Source of the DNA: Streptomyces sp. 7-21
GTDB lineage: Bacteria > Actinomycetota > Actinomycetes > Streptomycetales > Streptomycetaceae
Reading direction: 5' to 3'
DNA length: 64,000 nt
Assembly: GCF_016741785.1 (NCBI RefSeq)
Contig: NZ_JAERRL010000001.1
Coordinates: 310,001 to 374,000, forward strand
Below the pieces are notes generated by a model, which had not been told where the DNA came from, did no database searches, and saw nothing but the letters and a program-made list of their open reading frames with translations. Of the stretch, positions 1 to 8,412 are shown piece by piece (position 1 is the first letter of the stretch; each line of letters begins with the position of its first letter). Position numbers and translations under genes: made by a program.

Positions 1-2376
1 CACGCGCTCGGCCTCGCGCTGCGCCTCGGCGCGGCGGGCCGCGATCTCCGCCTCGGCCTCCTCCCGCAGCCCGGCCACGGAGTCCCGCACCTGCTGCGCC
101 TTGTGCTCGGCCGCGGCCACCAGCGTCTCGGCGCGCCGCTCCGCCTCGTCCAGGCGGGCACGGGCCGTGGCCAGCATCTCCTCGCTCTGCTCCCGGGCGC
201 TGGCGCGCTCGCGGTGCGCCTCGTCCCGGGCCTCCGCCAGCAGGCGGTCGCCCTCGGCGCGCAGCCGTGCGGCCTCCTCCTGTGCCGCCGCCAGCGCCTG
301 CGCCGCCTCGTTCGCCGTGCGCTCCGCCGCCGCGGCGGCCTCGGCGCGCACCCGGTCGGCGGCCTCCTGCGCCTCCTCGCGCACCCGGGCCGCCTCGGTG
401 GTGGCCTCGCCGCGCAGCCGGACCGCCTGCTCCTCGCCCTCGGCGCGGAACCGGGCGGCGTCGGCCGCCGCCTCGTCCCGCATCTCCTGGGCGGCGCGTT
501 CGGCCTGCTCTGTCAGCGACTTGATGCGCTCGGCGGCCTCGGCGCGCAGCCGCTCGGTCTCGGCGCTGGCGTCGGCGCGCATCCGGTCCGCCTCGGCGCG
601 GGCCTCGATCAGCGACTCCTCGGCCTGGACGACCCGCTGCTCGGCCTCCTCGCGCAGCCGCGTCAACTCGGCCGTGGCGGCCTCGCGTTCGGCCGTGATG
701 GCCGCCTTGGTCTCCTCGCGCAGCCGCTCGGCCGCCTCCTCGGCCTCCCTGGTGACGCGCTCGGCGTGCTCCGCGGCCTCGTCGCGCGTCTTCTCGGCCT
801 CGGCGCGCGCCTTGCGCAGCGCCTGCTCGGCCTGGTTGCGCAGGGTCGTGGCGCGCTCGATGGCCTCGGTGCGCACCCGCTCGCTCTCGGAGACCGCCGC
901 GGCGCGCGTCTCCTCCGCCTCGGACTTGGCCTGCGCCAGCAGCTCCTCGGCGCTGGCCGCGGCCTCCTCGATCTGCTGCACGGACTCGCGGCGCGCCTCC
1001 GCCCGCAGCCGTTCGGCCTCCTCGGCGGCCTCGGCCCGCAGCTGCTCGGCCTCGCCGCGCAGCCGCCGCGCCTCTTCCTGGAGTTCGACGGTCTTGGCCC
1101 GGTACTCCTTGGTGTCGTCCTGGGCCGCGCCCTTGAGCTGCTCGGCGACGTCATGCGCCTCGGCGCGCAGCCGGTCGGCCTCCTTCTCGGCCTCGGCGCG
1201 CAGCCGTTCGGCCTCCTCCGCGGCGGCCTTCTTCGTGGCCTGGGCCTCCTCGGACGCCTTGTTCAGCACGTCCTCGGCGGTGCGGGCGGCCTCGGCGATC
1301 TGGGCGGCGTACTCCTCGGCGGACTTGGTGCGCGCCTCCTCCGTGGCCTCCGCGATCAGCTGCTCGGCGCGGGCACGCGCGTCGGCGAGCACCTGCTCGG
1401 CCTCGGCCCGGCGGCTGTCGGCCTCCTCGGTGGCCTCCCCGACCAGACGGGCGATCTCGGCCTTGGCGGTCGCGGTGCGCTGCTCGTACTCGGTCTCAGC
1501 CGCCGCCCGCCGCTTCTCGGCCTGCTGGCTGGCCTCGCTGACGAGCCGCTCGGCCTCCTCGCGGGCGGCGCGCAGCGCGGCGTCGGCCTCGGCCTTGCGC
1601 TCCTCGGCCTCGCGGACCATGCCGGCCGCCTCGCGGCGGCCCGCCTCCGCCTCCTCCGCCGCGCTGGCGCGCAGCCGCTCGGCGTGATCGGACGCCTCCT
1701 GCGCCTGCGCCGAGGCGGCGTTCAGCAGCCGCTCGGCGTCGGCCCTGGCGCGCCGCAGCACGTCCTCGGCCTCGGCACGGGCCGCCTCGGCCTCGGCGGC
1801 GGCGCGCTGGCGCGCCTCCTCGGCCAGCCGCTGCGCCTCGGCCCTGGCCTGCGCCAGGGCACGCTCGGACTCGGCGCGGGTGTCCTCCAGCAGCCGCCGG
1901 GCCTGCGCCTCGCTGCGGGCGCGCAGCTGCTCGGCCCAGGCGACGTTCTCGTTGACGTGGGATTCCACGGTGGAGCGGCGCTGCGCCAGCTCCTCGTCGA
2001 GCTGCTGGCGGCGCCGGACCGCCTCGGCGTGCAGCTCGGCCTCCAGGCGCGCCCGCCGTTCCGACTGCTCCTGGAGCGCGCGCTGGGACCTGATGCGGGC
2101 CTCGCGCAGCTCGCGCTCGGCGTCGGCGCGCATCTGGTCTGCCTGCATGTGGGCGTTGCGCAGCAGCTGCTCCGCGTGGGCCGTGGCGTCGCCGTAGGCG
2201 GGGCGCAGCGCCAGCGCCCGCCTGGCCTCGTGCAGCTTGGCGCGCAGCACCTCGACCTGGTAGCCCAGGTCGTCGGCGTGATCGACCGCCTTGTCCCGCT
2301 CCTTCTTGAGCCGCGCCATCTCGGCTTCGAGTCGCGAGAGGTGGTCGTCAGGCTCGTAGGCGTCGTAGCCCCGCAC
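1..2376 (-). CDS. scy: Scy coiled-coil cytoskeletal protein, N-terminal 792 residues
   Basis: This gene encodes the Streptomyces cytoskeletal element Scy, a scaffold at hyphal tips that organises polar growth. The frame is open from a GTG at 2376 to the window edge, giving 792 residues; the family is about 1,300 residues, so the C-terminal third lies outside. The N-terminus reads VRGYDAYEPDDHLSRLEAE, followed by DLGYQVEVLRAKLHEARR, a start characteristic of Scy and FilP-type proteins. The rest is almost unbroken Ala/Glu/Arg coiled coil with recurring AEAERLR-type units. Scy next to methylmalonyl-CoA epimerase is conserved Streptomyces order. Long open frames on the opposite strand are by-products of the repetitive GC-rich codons. 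Confidence 0.93.
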   Translation of the reverse strand, partial: MRGYDAYEPDDHLSRLEAEMARLKKERDKAVDHADDLGYQVEVLRAKLHEARRALALRPAYGDATAHAEQLLRNAHMQADQMRADAERELREARIRSQRALQEQSERRARLEAELHAEAVRRRQQLDEELAQRRSTVESHVNENVAWAEQLRARSEAQARRLLEDTRAESERALAQARAEAQRLAEEARQRAAAEAEAARAEAEDVLRRARADAERLLNAASAQAQEASDHAERLRASAAEEAEAGRREAAGMVREAEERKAEADAALRAAREEAERLVSEASQQAEKRRAAAETEYEQRTATAKAEIARLVGEATEEADSRRAEAEQVLADARARAEQLIAEATEEARTKSAEEYAAQIAEAARTAEDVLNKASEEAQATKKAAAEEAERLRAEAEKEADRLRAEAHDVAEQLKGAAQDDTKEYRAKTVELQEEARRLRGEAEQLRAEAAEEAERLRAEARRESVQQIEEAAASAEELLAQAKSEAEETRAAAVSESERVRTEAIERATTLRNQAEQALRKARAEAEKTRDEAAEHAERVTREAEEAAERLREETKAAITAEREAATAELTRLREEAEQRVVQAEESLIEARAEADRMRADASAETERLRAEAAERIKSLTEQAERAAQEMRDEAAADAARFRAEGEEQAVRLRGEATTEAARVREEAQEAADRVRAEAAAAAERTANEAAQALAAAQEEAARLRAEGDRLLAEARDEAHRERASAREQSEEMLATARARLDEAERRAETLVAAAEHKAQQVRDSVAGLREEAEAEIAARRAEAQREAERV

Positions 2377-2430
2377 TGCGCGGTCCCATCCGTCCCCTGG
2401 TCGTGGAAATGCTGATCCGTGTGGTGCCTG

Positions 2431-2456
2431 GCCCGCGAGGGGAACGCCTCGCGGGC
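2431..2456. terminator. Stem-loop downstream of the epimerase gene
   Basis: A perfect 10-bp stem (GCCCGCGAGG / CCTCGCGGGC) has a 6-nt loop. It lies between the end of the epimerase gene and the start of scy, both on the minus strand, so it can end epimerase transcripts or mark the boundary before the scy promoter. There is no U-tract, as is common in Streptomyces. Confidence 0.6.
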
Positions 2457-2522
2457 GTGTCGGATCACCGGCCGAGCCCGGGACGAGGGCGTGACGACGG
2501 CCCATGCCCCGGCTGGGCCACT

Positions 2523-2990
2523 CTACCGGCCGGGACTGTCCGCGTCAGTGGCCGGAGCCTCGTCCTGGCCGGTCGCGGCGGTGACGATCTCGGTCAGCAC
2601 GCCGTGGCAGTCTTTCGGGTGGAGGAAGGTGATCCGCGATCCCATCGAGCCGCGGCGCGGGGTGTCGTACAGCACCCGCACGCCCTTGCCGCGCAGCGAC
2701 GCGGCCTCGCCGTCGACGTCGTCGGTGCCGAAGGCGATGTGGTGGACTCCCTCGCCGTGCTTCGCGAGCCACCGGCCGACCGGCGAGTCCTCGCTGAGGG
2801 GCTGGAGGAGCTGGAGGTAGGTCGCGCCGCCGTCGTCGGTACCGTTGATCCGGAGCATGGCCTCGCGCACGCCCTGCTCCTCGTTGGTCTCGGTGTGGGT
2901 GACCTCGAAGCCGTACGTCTCGCGGTAGAACGCGACGGTGGCCTCAAGGTCGGCGCAGGCGATGCCCACATGATCGATGCGCGTCAGCAT
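2523..2990 (-). CDS. mce: Methylmalonyl-CoA epimerase
   Basis: A 155-residue member of the vicinal-oxygen-chelate (glyoxalase-fold) superfamily that interconverts the (2R) and (2S) forms of methylmalonyl-CoA, linking propionyl-CoA carboxylation to methylmalonyl-CoA mutase. The start ATG at 2990 gives MLTRIDHVGIACADLE, the usual first strand with the metal-binding His of DHVGIA. The second metal-site motif GEGVHHIAF and the C-terminal LTEIV glutamate are present. The frame extends upstream to 3050, but those residues are not family-like. It is divergent from a thiolase gene, and MeaB is close by, so the neighbourhood is branched and odd-chain acyl-CoA metabolism. Confidence 0.93.
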   Translation of the reverse strand: MLTRIDHVGIACADLEATVAFYRETYGFEVTHTETNEEQGVREAMLRINGTDDGGATYLQLLQPLSEDSPVGRWLAKHGEGVHHIAFGTDDVDGEAASLRGKGVRVLYDTPRRGSMGSRITFLHPKDCHGVLTEIVTAATGQDEAPATDADSPGR

Positions 2991-3052
2991 GTCACCAGTG
3001 GAGCGCCGGGCGTGAGCGGGCGCAACGTGCCTGCGGTCACATGTGCGCAACG

Positions 3053-3081
3053 GTGACGCGGGGTAGGACGCTCAGTACGCT
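3053..3081 (+). promoter_or_regulatory. Predicted promoter of the thiolase gene
   Basis: GTGACG, a 17-nt spacer and TACGCT resemble a vegetative (HrdB-type) -35/-10 pair. The predicted start of transcription falls just before the TTAAC dyad at 3095. Confidence 0.45.
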
Positions 3082-3094
3082 GGCGGTGTCCCGC

Positions 3095-3108
3095 TTAACC
3101 TTCGTTAA
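3095..3108. promoter_or_regulatory. TTAAC-N4-GTTAA operator-like dyad
   Basis: A perfect dyad (TTAAC CTTC GTTAA) lies in the 144-bp divergent region between the epimerase and thiolase genes, immediately downstream of the predicted -10 box. The position suits a roadblock repressor site. It is AT-rich against a background of about 72% GC. The cognate regulator is not evident here. Confidence 0.4.
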
Positions 3109-3134
3109 CTCCTGATCCGCGAGGAGTGATCCGC

Positions 3135-4337
3135 ATGACTGCGAGCAACGACGCTTCGCCGGTGATCGTCGCGGGCGCGCGCACGCCCATGGGCCGCCTG
3201 CTCGGCTCCCTGGCCCCCTTCTCCGGGGCGGAGCTGGGGGGCTTCGCCATCAGGGCCGCGCTGGAGCGCGCCGGGATCTCCGGCGAGCAGGTGCAGTACG
3301 TGATCATGGGTCAGGTGCTCCAGGCCGGGGCGGGGCAGATGCCGGCGCGTCAGGCCGCCGTGCACGCCGGCATCCCGATGACGGTGCCCGCGCTGACCGT
3401 CAACAAAGTCTGCCTGTCGGGACTTGACGCCATCGCGCTGGCCGCCCAGCTGATCCGGGCCGGGGAGTTCGACACCGTCGTGGCCGGCGGGCAGGAGTCG
3501 ATGACCAACGCGCCGCACCTGCTGCCGAAGGCGCGGCAGGGCTACAAGTACGGGGCCGTCGAGGTCCTGGACTCGATGGCGCACGACGGCCTCACCGACG
3601 CCTTCGACGGCGTCGCCATGGGCGAGTCCACCGAGCGGCACAACGCGCGGCTCGGCATCGGCCGCGCCGAGCAGGACGCCGTGGCCGCCGCCTCCCACCA
3701 GCGGGCCGCGGCCGCCCGGAAGAACGGCGTGTTCGACGAGGAGATCACGCCGGTGGAGATCCCGCGGCGCAAGGGCGACCCGGTCACCCTCGCCGAGGAC
3801 GAGGGAATCCGCCCGGACACCACCGAGGAGACGCTGGCGCGGCTGCGCCCGGCGTTCGCGCCCGACGGCACCATCACCGCCGGGTCGTCCTCGCAGATCT
3901 CCGACGGCGCGGCGGCCGTGGTCGTGATGGCCCGGTGGCGGGCCGAGGAGCTGGGCCTGCCCTGGCTGGCGGAGGTCGGCGCGCACGGCGTCGTCGCGGG
4001 GCCGGACAACTCCCTGCACTCGCAGCCCTCGCGGGCCATCGAGCGGGCGCTCGCCCGGGAGTCGCTGTCCGTGGCGGACCTGGACCTGCTCGAGATCAAC
4101 GAGGCGTTCGCCGCCGTCGCCGTGCAGTCCATGCGCGACCTCGGGGTAGGCCACGAAAGGGTGAACGTCAACGGCGGCGCGATCGCGCTCGGTCACCCGA
4201 TCGGCGCCTCGGGGGCCCGGATCGTGCTGCACCTCGCCCTGGAGCTGCGGCGGCGCGGCGGCGGGACGGGCGCGGCGGCGCTGTGCGGCGGGGGCGGGCA
4301 GGGCGACGCGCTGATCCTGCGGGTGCCCGCGGCGTAG
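3135..4337 (+). CDS. Acetyl-CoA C-acetyltransferase (thiolase)
   Basis: A 400-residue thiolase that condenses two acetyl-CoA to acetoacetyl-CoA or cleaves 3-ketoacyl-CoA. The nucleophilic cysteine is Cys93 in NKVCLSG. The catalytic His is in [16 protein letters not shown] and the second cysteine is in ALCGGGGQG near the C-terminus, so all active-site motifs are intact. ATG 3135 was chosen because GAGGAG sits 8 nt upstream; an in-frame GTG at 3126 overlaps that Shine-Dalgarno. It is divergent from the epimerase gene and followed by meaB after 51 bp, probably one transcript. Sequence alone does not separate a biosynthetic from a degradative role. Confidence 0.92.
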   Translation: MTASNDASPVIVAGARTPMGRLLGSLAPFSGAELGGFAIRAALERAGISGEQVQYVIMGQVLQAGAGQMPARQAAVHAGIPMTVPALTVNKVCLSGLDAIALAAQLIRAGEFDTVVAGGQESMTNAPHLLPKARQGYKYGAVEVLDSMAHDGLTDAFDGVAMGESTERHNARLGIGRAEQDAVAAASHQRAAAARKNGVFDEEITPVEIPRRKGDPVTLAEDEGIRPDTTEETLARLRPAFAPDGTITAGSSSQISDGAAAVVVMARWRAEELGLPWLAEVGAHGVVAGPDNSLHSQPSRAIERALARESLSVADLDLLEINEAFAAVAVQSMRDLGVGHERVNVNGGAIALGHPIGASGARIVLHLALELRRRGGGTGAAALCGGGGQGDALILRVPAA

Positions 4338-4388
4338 CGGGCGGCCAGAGCGGCGAGAGCGGACCGGCGAGAGCGGGAGTGAGGAGCG

Positions 4389-5348
4389 GTGACGGACGAC
4401 GTGCCACGTCTCGTGGCGAAGGCCAGGGAGGGCCATCCCCGGGCAGTGGCGAGGCTGATCTCCCTCGTGGAGAACGCCTCGCCGCGGCTGCGGGAGGTGA
4501 TGGCCGCGCTCGCCCCGTTCACCGGGCAGGCCCGCGTGATCGGCCTGACGGGCGCGCCGGGGGTGGGGAAGTCGACGGTCACCTCGGCGCTGGTGTCGGC
4601 CTACCGGGCGCGCGGGATGCGGGTGGGCGTGCTGGCCGTCGACCCCTCGTCGCCGTTCTCCGGCGGGGCGCTGCTCGGTGACCGGATCAGGATGGGGCAG
4701 CACGCCGGCGACGACGGCGTGTACATCCGCTCCATGGCCACGCGCGGCCACCTCGGCGGCCTGGCCTGGGCCGCGCCGCAGGCGGTCAGGGTGCTGGACG
4801 CGGCGGGCTGCGACGTCGTGCTGGTGGAGACGGTCGGGGTGGGGCAGTCGGAGGTCGACATCGCCTCCCAGGCCGACACCTCGGTGGTCCTGCTGGCACC
4901 CGGCATGGGCGACGGGGTGCAGGCGGCCAAGGCGGGGATCCTGGAGATCGGGGACGTCTTCGTGGTGAACAAGGCGGACCGTGACGGCGCCGACGCCACG
5001 GTCCGGGAGCTGCACCACATGCTGGGACTGGGCGAGGCCCGCGCCCCCGGCGACTGGCGGCCGTCGGTGGTCAAGACGGCCGCGGCCAGGGGCGAGGGCG
5101 TGGCGGAACTGGCCGAGGCGCTTGACAAGCACCGTGCCTGGCTGGAGGAGCACGGCGTGCTGGCCGAGCGCCGGGCCGCCCGCGCGGCGCGTGAGGTGGA
5201 GACCATCGCCGTGACGGCGCTCAGGGAGCGCATCGGTGACCTGCGCGGCGACCGCCGCCTGGGGGCGCTCGCTGAGCGGATCACCGCGGGCGAGCTCGAC
5301 CCCTACGCGGCGGCGGACGAGCTGGTCCGAGGGCTGACGGAGAGCTGA
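4389..5348 (+). CDS. meaB: MeaB-type GTPase, chaperone of B12-dependent acyl-CoA mutases
   Basis: A 319-residue G3E-family P-loop GTPase that gates cofactor loading and protects adenosylcobalamin-dependent mutases from inactivation. The Walker A motif GAPGVGKS is at residues 55-62, followed by the VDPSSPFSGGALLGDRIRM switch region typical of MeaB/ArgK and by the NKAD guanine-specificity motif. The GTG start at 4389 has GAGGAG just upstream. The C-terminal helices (LGALAERITAGELDPYAAAD) match the MeaB dimerisation arm. Its client is probably isobutyryl-CoA mutase (5 kb downstream) or methylmalonyl-CoA mutase (not in this window). Confidence 0.92.
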   Translation: MTDDVPRLVAKAREGHPRAVARLISLVENASPRLREVMAALAPFTGQARVIGLTGAPGVGKSTVTSALVSAYRARGMRVGVLAVDPSSPFSGGALLGDRIRMGQHAGDDGVYIRSMATRGHLGGLAWAAPQAVRVLDAAGCDVVLVETVGVGQSEVDIASQADTSVVLLAPGMGDGVQAAKAGILEIGDVFVVNKADRDGADATVRELHHMLGLGEARAPGDWRPSVVKTAAARGEGVAELAEALDKHRAWLEEHGVLAERRAARAAREVETIAVTALRERIGDLRGDRRLGALAERITAGELDPYAAADELVRGLTES

Positions 5349-5369
5349 GCGGGGCCGCGCCGCCCGTTC

Positions 5370-6089
5370 TCAGCCGTCGTGCCGGTCGTCATCCCGGTCG
5401 TCGTCCCGGTCGTCCCGGTCGCCGTCCCGGTCGCCGCTGGTGATCTCGCCCGTGGCCACGTCGACGTGCAGCTCGTACTCCGCGCCGTCCTCGCCGCGCA
5501 GCTCCGCCTCCCAGTGAGTTGCGTCATCGTCGAGTTCGAGTTCCCGCAGCGAGGCGGAGGTGTAGTCCTGGGCCAGGGCGATGGCCGCCGCCGCGCTGAC
5601 GCCGTCGCCGGTCAGGAGCGCGGCGAGCGCGTCCCGGTCGTCATCCCGGTCGTCATCCCAGTCGTCGTCCCAGTCGTCGTCCCGGTCGTCGGCATCGTCG
5701 TCCGCCGCGACACCGCTGCCGAGCACCCGCTCGCCGTCCTCGGAGACCGCCACCCAGTGGAAGCGGCCGTCCTCGCCCCAGACACCGACGTCCCAGCCGT
5801 TCTCGCCGTCGTCGTCCTCGCGCTCGACGCCGGTCACCACGCCGGGCACCTCGGCCAGGGCCGTCGCCGCCGCCCGCTCCGGGGCGCTGCCGTCCGTGGC
5901 GGCCGGGTGGCCGTCGCCGGTGCCGTCCCCGCCCTGCGGCGCGCCGCCGGGCTGGGCGCCCGGGACGCTGGCCGGGGCGGAGATCTCCTCGGTGCCGCCC
6001 TCGCTGGAGCCGAGGGCGATGCCCGTCAGGGTGCCGCCGCCGACGACGGCCGCGGCGGTGGCGACGGCGATGATCACGTTGCGCTTCAT
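5370..6089 (-). CDS. Secreted PepSY-domain protein with Asp-rich blocks
   Basis: This 239-residue protein has an N-terminal signal or anchor (MKRNVIIAVATAAAVVGGG), a Gly/Pro-rich linker and two PepSY-like modules. The first is near residues 70-125 (AAATALAEVPGVVTGVERED...GRFHWVAVSEDG). The second is near 155-215 (AAAAIALAQDY...YELHVDVATGEI). An Asp/Arg block of about 25 residues separates them, and another forms the C-terminus. PepSY proteins often act outside the membrane as inhibitors or sensors. ATG 6089 has GGGAGG upstream; the frame opens earlier without support. It is divergent from an OmpR-type system and shares its operator-rich intergenic region. The neighbouring kinase carries a similar Asp block in its sensor domain. 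Confidence 0.82.
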   Translation of the reverse strand: MKRNVIIAVATAAAVVGGGTLTGIALGSSEGGTEEISAPASVPGAQPGGAPQGGDGTGDGHPAATDGSAPERAAATALAEVPGVVTGVEREDDDGENGWDVGVWGEDGRFHWVAVSEDGERVLGSGVAADDDADDRDDDWDDDWDDDRDDDRDALAALLTGDGVSAAAAIALAQDYTSASLRELELDDDATHWEAELRGEDGAEYELHVDVATGEITSGDRDGDRDDRDDDRDDDRHDG

Positions 6090-6142
6090 GGTGCGGGTCC
6101 TCCCGAGTCGTTGGGGCAACGGTCACGACGGTGGCTGACCGG

Positions 6143-6182
6143 AGCTGAAGCGGAGCTGAAGCAACCTGAAGCCGTCTTCAGG
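6143..6182. promoter_or_regulatory. CTGAAG direct-repeat array, predicted response-regulator site
   Basis: AGCTGAAG occurs at 6143 and 6154 and ACCTGAAG at 6164, spaced 11 and 10 bp, about one helical turn. The last copy forms a perfect dyad with an inverted copy (CCTGAAG CCGT CTTCAGG, 6165-6182). The array lies in the 116-bp region between the divergent PepSY gene and the response-regulator gene. Direct repeats at this period are typical of OmpR/PhoB-type regulators, so autoregulation of both directions is likely. Confidence 0.6.
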
Positions 6183-6205
6183 AACGCTCTGGGAAGCTGG
6201 TCGTC

Positions 6206-6871
6206 ATGCGCGTGCTGATCGTGGAGGATGAACGCCGCCTGGCCCGCTCGCTGGCCCAGGGGCTCACGGCCGAGGGCTTCGCCGTGGACGTGGTCCACAG
6301 CGGGACCGACGGCCTGCACCGGGCGACCGAGGGCAGCTACGACCTGATCATCCTCGACATCATGCTCCCGGGCATGAACGGCTACCGGGTCTGCGCCGCC
6401 CTGCGCGCCGCCGGTGACGAGACGCCAATCCTGATGCTGACCGCCAAAGACGGCGAGTACGACGAGGCCGAGGGCCTGGACACCGGCGCCGACGATTACC
6501 TGACCAAGCCGTTCTCCTACGTGGTGCTCGTCGCCCGGGTCCGCGCCCTGCTGCGCCGCCGCGGCGGGGGAGCGGCACCGAAGCTGACGGTCGGCGACCT
6601 GGTGATCGACCGCGGCACGCGCCAGGTGACCAGGGGCGGGGTGGAGACACCGCTGACCGCCAAGGAGTTCACGGTGCTGGAGTACCTGGCCTCCCGCGCC
6701 GGCGAGGTCGTCTCCAAGGCCGAGATCCTGGAGCACGGCTGGGACTTCGCGTACGACGGCGACCCCAACATCGTCGAGGTCTACGTCAGCGCGCTCCGCA
6801 GGAAGCTGGGCGCGGGCCTGATCGCCACGATCCGCGGTGCCGGGTACCGGCTGGTGGCGCCGCGTGGGTAG
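6206..6871 (+). CDS. OmpR/PhoB-family response regulator
   Basis: A 221-residue two-domain regulator. The receiver domain has the acidic pocket (VEDE near residues 6-9), phosphoacceptor Asp51 in LIILDIMLPGMNG, the conserved Thr in LMLTAKD and Lys101 in YLTKPF. The C-terminal winged helix (about residues 125-221) contains LTAKEFTVLEYL and the recognition and wing segment VEVYVSALRRKL. It overlaps the histidine-kinase gene by 8 nt, so the two are translationally coupled. Its likely target is the CTGAAG array immediately upstream, which also faces the PepSY gene. Confidence 0.95.
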   Translation: MRVLIVEDERRLARSLAQGLTAEGFAVDVVHSGTDGLHRATEGSYDLIILDIMLPGMNGYRVCAALRAAGDETPILMLTAKDGEYDEAEGLDTGADDYLTKPFSYVVLVARVRALLRRRGGGAAPKLTVGDLVIDRGTRQVTRGGVETPLTAKEFTVLEYLASRAGEVVSKAEILEHGWDFAYDGDPNIVEVYVSALRRKLGAGLIATIRGAGYRLVAPRG

Positions 6872-8387
6872 CGTCCGGGCGCGCGCGGCCTTCGGCGCCA
6901 CGGCGGTGGTGGCGTTCGCGCTGATCGCGGCGGGCGTGGCGATGGTGACGATGCTGCGCGCGGACCTGACCGAGCAGGTGCGGCTGCGCGCCGAGGTGGC
7001 GGCGCGCGACATCGCCGCCCAGCTGGCCACGGACACCCCGTTCGACGAGCTGCGCCTGGAGGGGCAGGGGCCCGTGCAGGTCGTGGACGAGGAAGGGCGG
7101 GTCGTCGCTGTCAGCGAAGGGCTGGAGTCCATCACGGGCACGGCCAGCCGCGAGGTGACCCCCGAGCCGGTGCCCGGGCGGAGCCCCGCGCCGCCCTCGG
7201 AGCGCCCGGACGACGACCAGGACGACGACCCGGACGACGACCAGGACGACGACGATCAGGACGACGACCCGGATGACGACGACCCGGATGACGACGACCG
7301 GGACGACGACGAGAACGGCGCCGGTGGCTCCCGGATCGTCCCCGGCGAGGTCGGCGAGGACATCGCGACCGTGGAGGGCTCGGCGACCGTGGCCGGGCAG
7401 CACGACGAGTACCTGTTCGCCGTGGTGCAGGCCGTCACCACGCGCGGCGAGGAGGTCACCGTCTACGCCGGCGCCCCCCTCGGCGTGGAGCGCACCGCCC
7501 TCGACACCGTCCGCACCTCGATGCTCGTCGGTATCCCCGCCCTGCTCGGCGTCGTCGGCCTCGTCACCTGGCTGGTGACGAGGCGCGCGCTGCGCCCGGT
7601 CGAAGGCATCCGCCGCGAGATGGCCGCGATCACGCGCTCCGAGGACCTCTCGCGCCGCGTCCCCGTGCCCGTCTCGCAGGACGAGATCGGCCGCCTGGCG
7701 CGCACCACCAACGAGACGCTCGCCGCCCTGGAAAGCTCCGTGGAACGCCAGCGCCGCTTCGTCGCCGACGCCTCGCACGAGCTGCGCAGCCCCATCGCCT
7801 CGCTCCGCACCCAGCTGGAGGTCGGCGAGGCGCACCCCGAACTGCTGGACGTGTCCGGCGCCGTCAAGGACACCATCCGGCTCCAGGACCTCGCGGCCGA
7901 TCTGCTGCTGCTGGCCCGCCTCGACGCGGGGGAGCGTCCGCTCGCGCACGCCGTGGACCTGGCCGGGCTGGTCACCGCCGAGCTGGCAGACCGCACCGGG
8001 GACCGGATCCGCGTGCGCGCCGACGAGCTGGCGCACGTCACGGTGAACGGCTCGCGTGGCCAGCTCGCGCGCGTCCTGCGGAACCTGCTGGACAACGCCC
8101 AGCGCCACGCCCGTTCCCGGGTGCGCGTCACGCTCCGCGAGGACGGCGGCGAGGCCCGGCTGGAGGTCGCCGACGACGGGCCCGGCGTGCCCGAGGCCGA
8201 CCGGGAGCGGATCTTCGAGCGCTTCGTCCGCCTCGACGACGCCCGCAGCCGGGACGACGGCGGCGCCGGCCTGGGCCTGGCCATCGCGCGGGACGTGGCC
8301 ACGCGGCACGGGGGTTCGCTGACGGCCGGCCGGGCCCCCGAGGGCGGCGCGCTCTTCGTCCTCCGGCTCCCCGTCGCCGGCGGCTAG
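6864..8387 (+). CDS. Sensor histidine kinase with Asp-rich extracytoplasmic insert
   Basis: A 507-residue membrane kinase partnered with the upstream regulator. TM1 is about residues 8-30 and TM2 about 219-239, followed by HAMP and the H-box DASHELRSP with phospho-His305. N, G1 and G2 boxes (RNLLDNAQRHA, DDGPGVP, GAGLGLAI) are intact. Between the TMs, residues 115-150 are nearly pure Asp broken by Pro, Gln or Arg (DDDPDDDQDDD-type). This is a candidate cation-binding element in the sensor loop. I chose GTG 6864, which overlaps the regulator stop and follows GGTGG; an upstream GTG at 6837 is possible. A signal such as divalent or cationic ligands is inference. Confidence 0.92.
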   Translation: MGSVRARAAFGATAVVAFALIAAGVAMVTMLRADLTEQVRLRAEVAARDIAAQLATDTPFDELRLEGQGPVQVVDEEGRVVAVSEGLESITGTASREVTPEPVPGRSPAPPSERPDDDQDDDPDDDQDDDDQDDDPDDDDPDDDDRDDDENGAGGSRIVPGEVGEDIATVEGSATVAGQHDEYLFAVVQAVTTRGEEVTVYAGAPLGVERTALDTVRTSMLVGIPALLGVVGLVTWLVTRRALRPVEGIRREMAAITRSEDLSRRVPVPVSQDEIGRLARTTNETLAALESSVERQRRFVADASHELRSPIASLRTQLEVGEAHPELLDVSGAVKDTIRLQDLAADLLLLARLDAGERPLAHAVDLAGLVTAELADRTGDRIRVRADELAHVTVNGSRGQLARVLRNLLDNAQRHARSRVRVTLREDGGEARLEVADDGPGVPEADRERIFERFVRLDDARSRDDGGAGLGLAIARDVATRHGGSLTAGRAPEGGALFVLRLPVAGG

Positions 8388-8412
8388 GGCGCCGGAGGCG
8401 GCGCAGCGGCGG

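Noticed and set aside
101..2415. Long plus-strand open frames (528 and 770 codons) across the scy region
   Set aside because: They are Ala/Arg/Ser or Gly/Leu low-complexity mirror images of the coiled-coil gene on the minus strand, which has recognisable Scy sequence.
7204..7316. GAC-rich tandem repeat as a CRISPR-like or satellite array
   Set aside because: It is in frame in the kinase gene and encodes an Asp-rich segment; there are no spacers.
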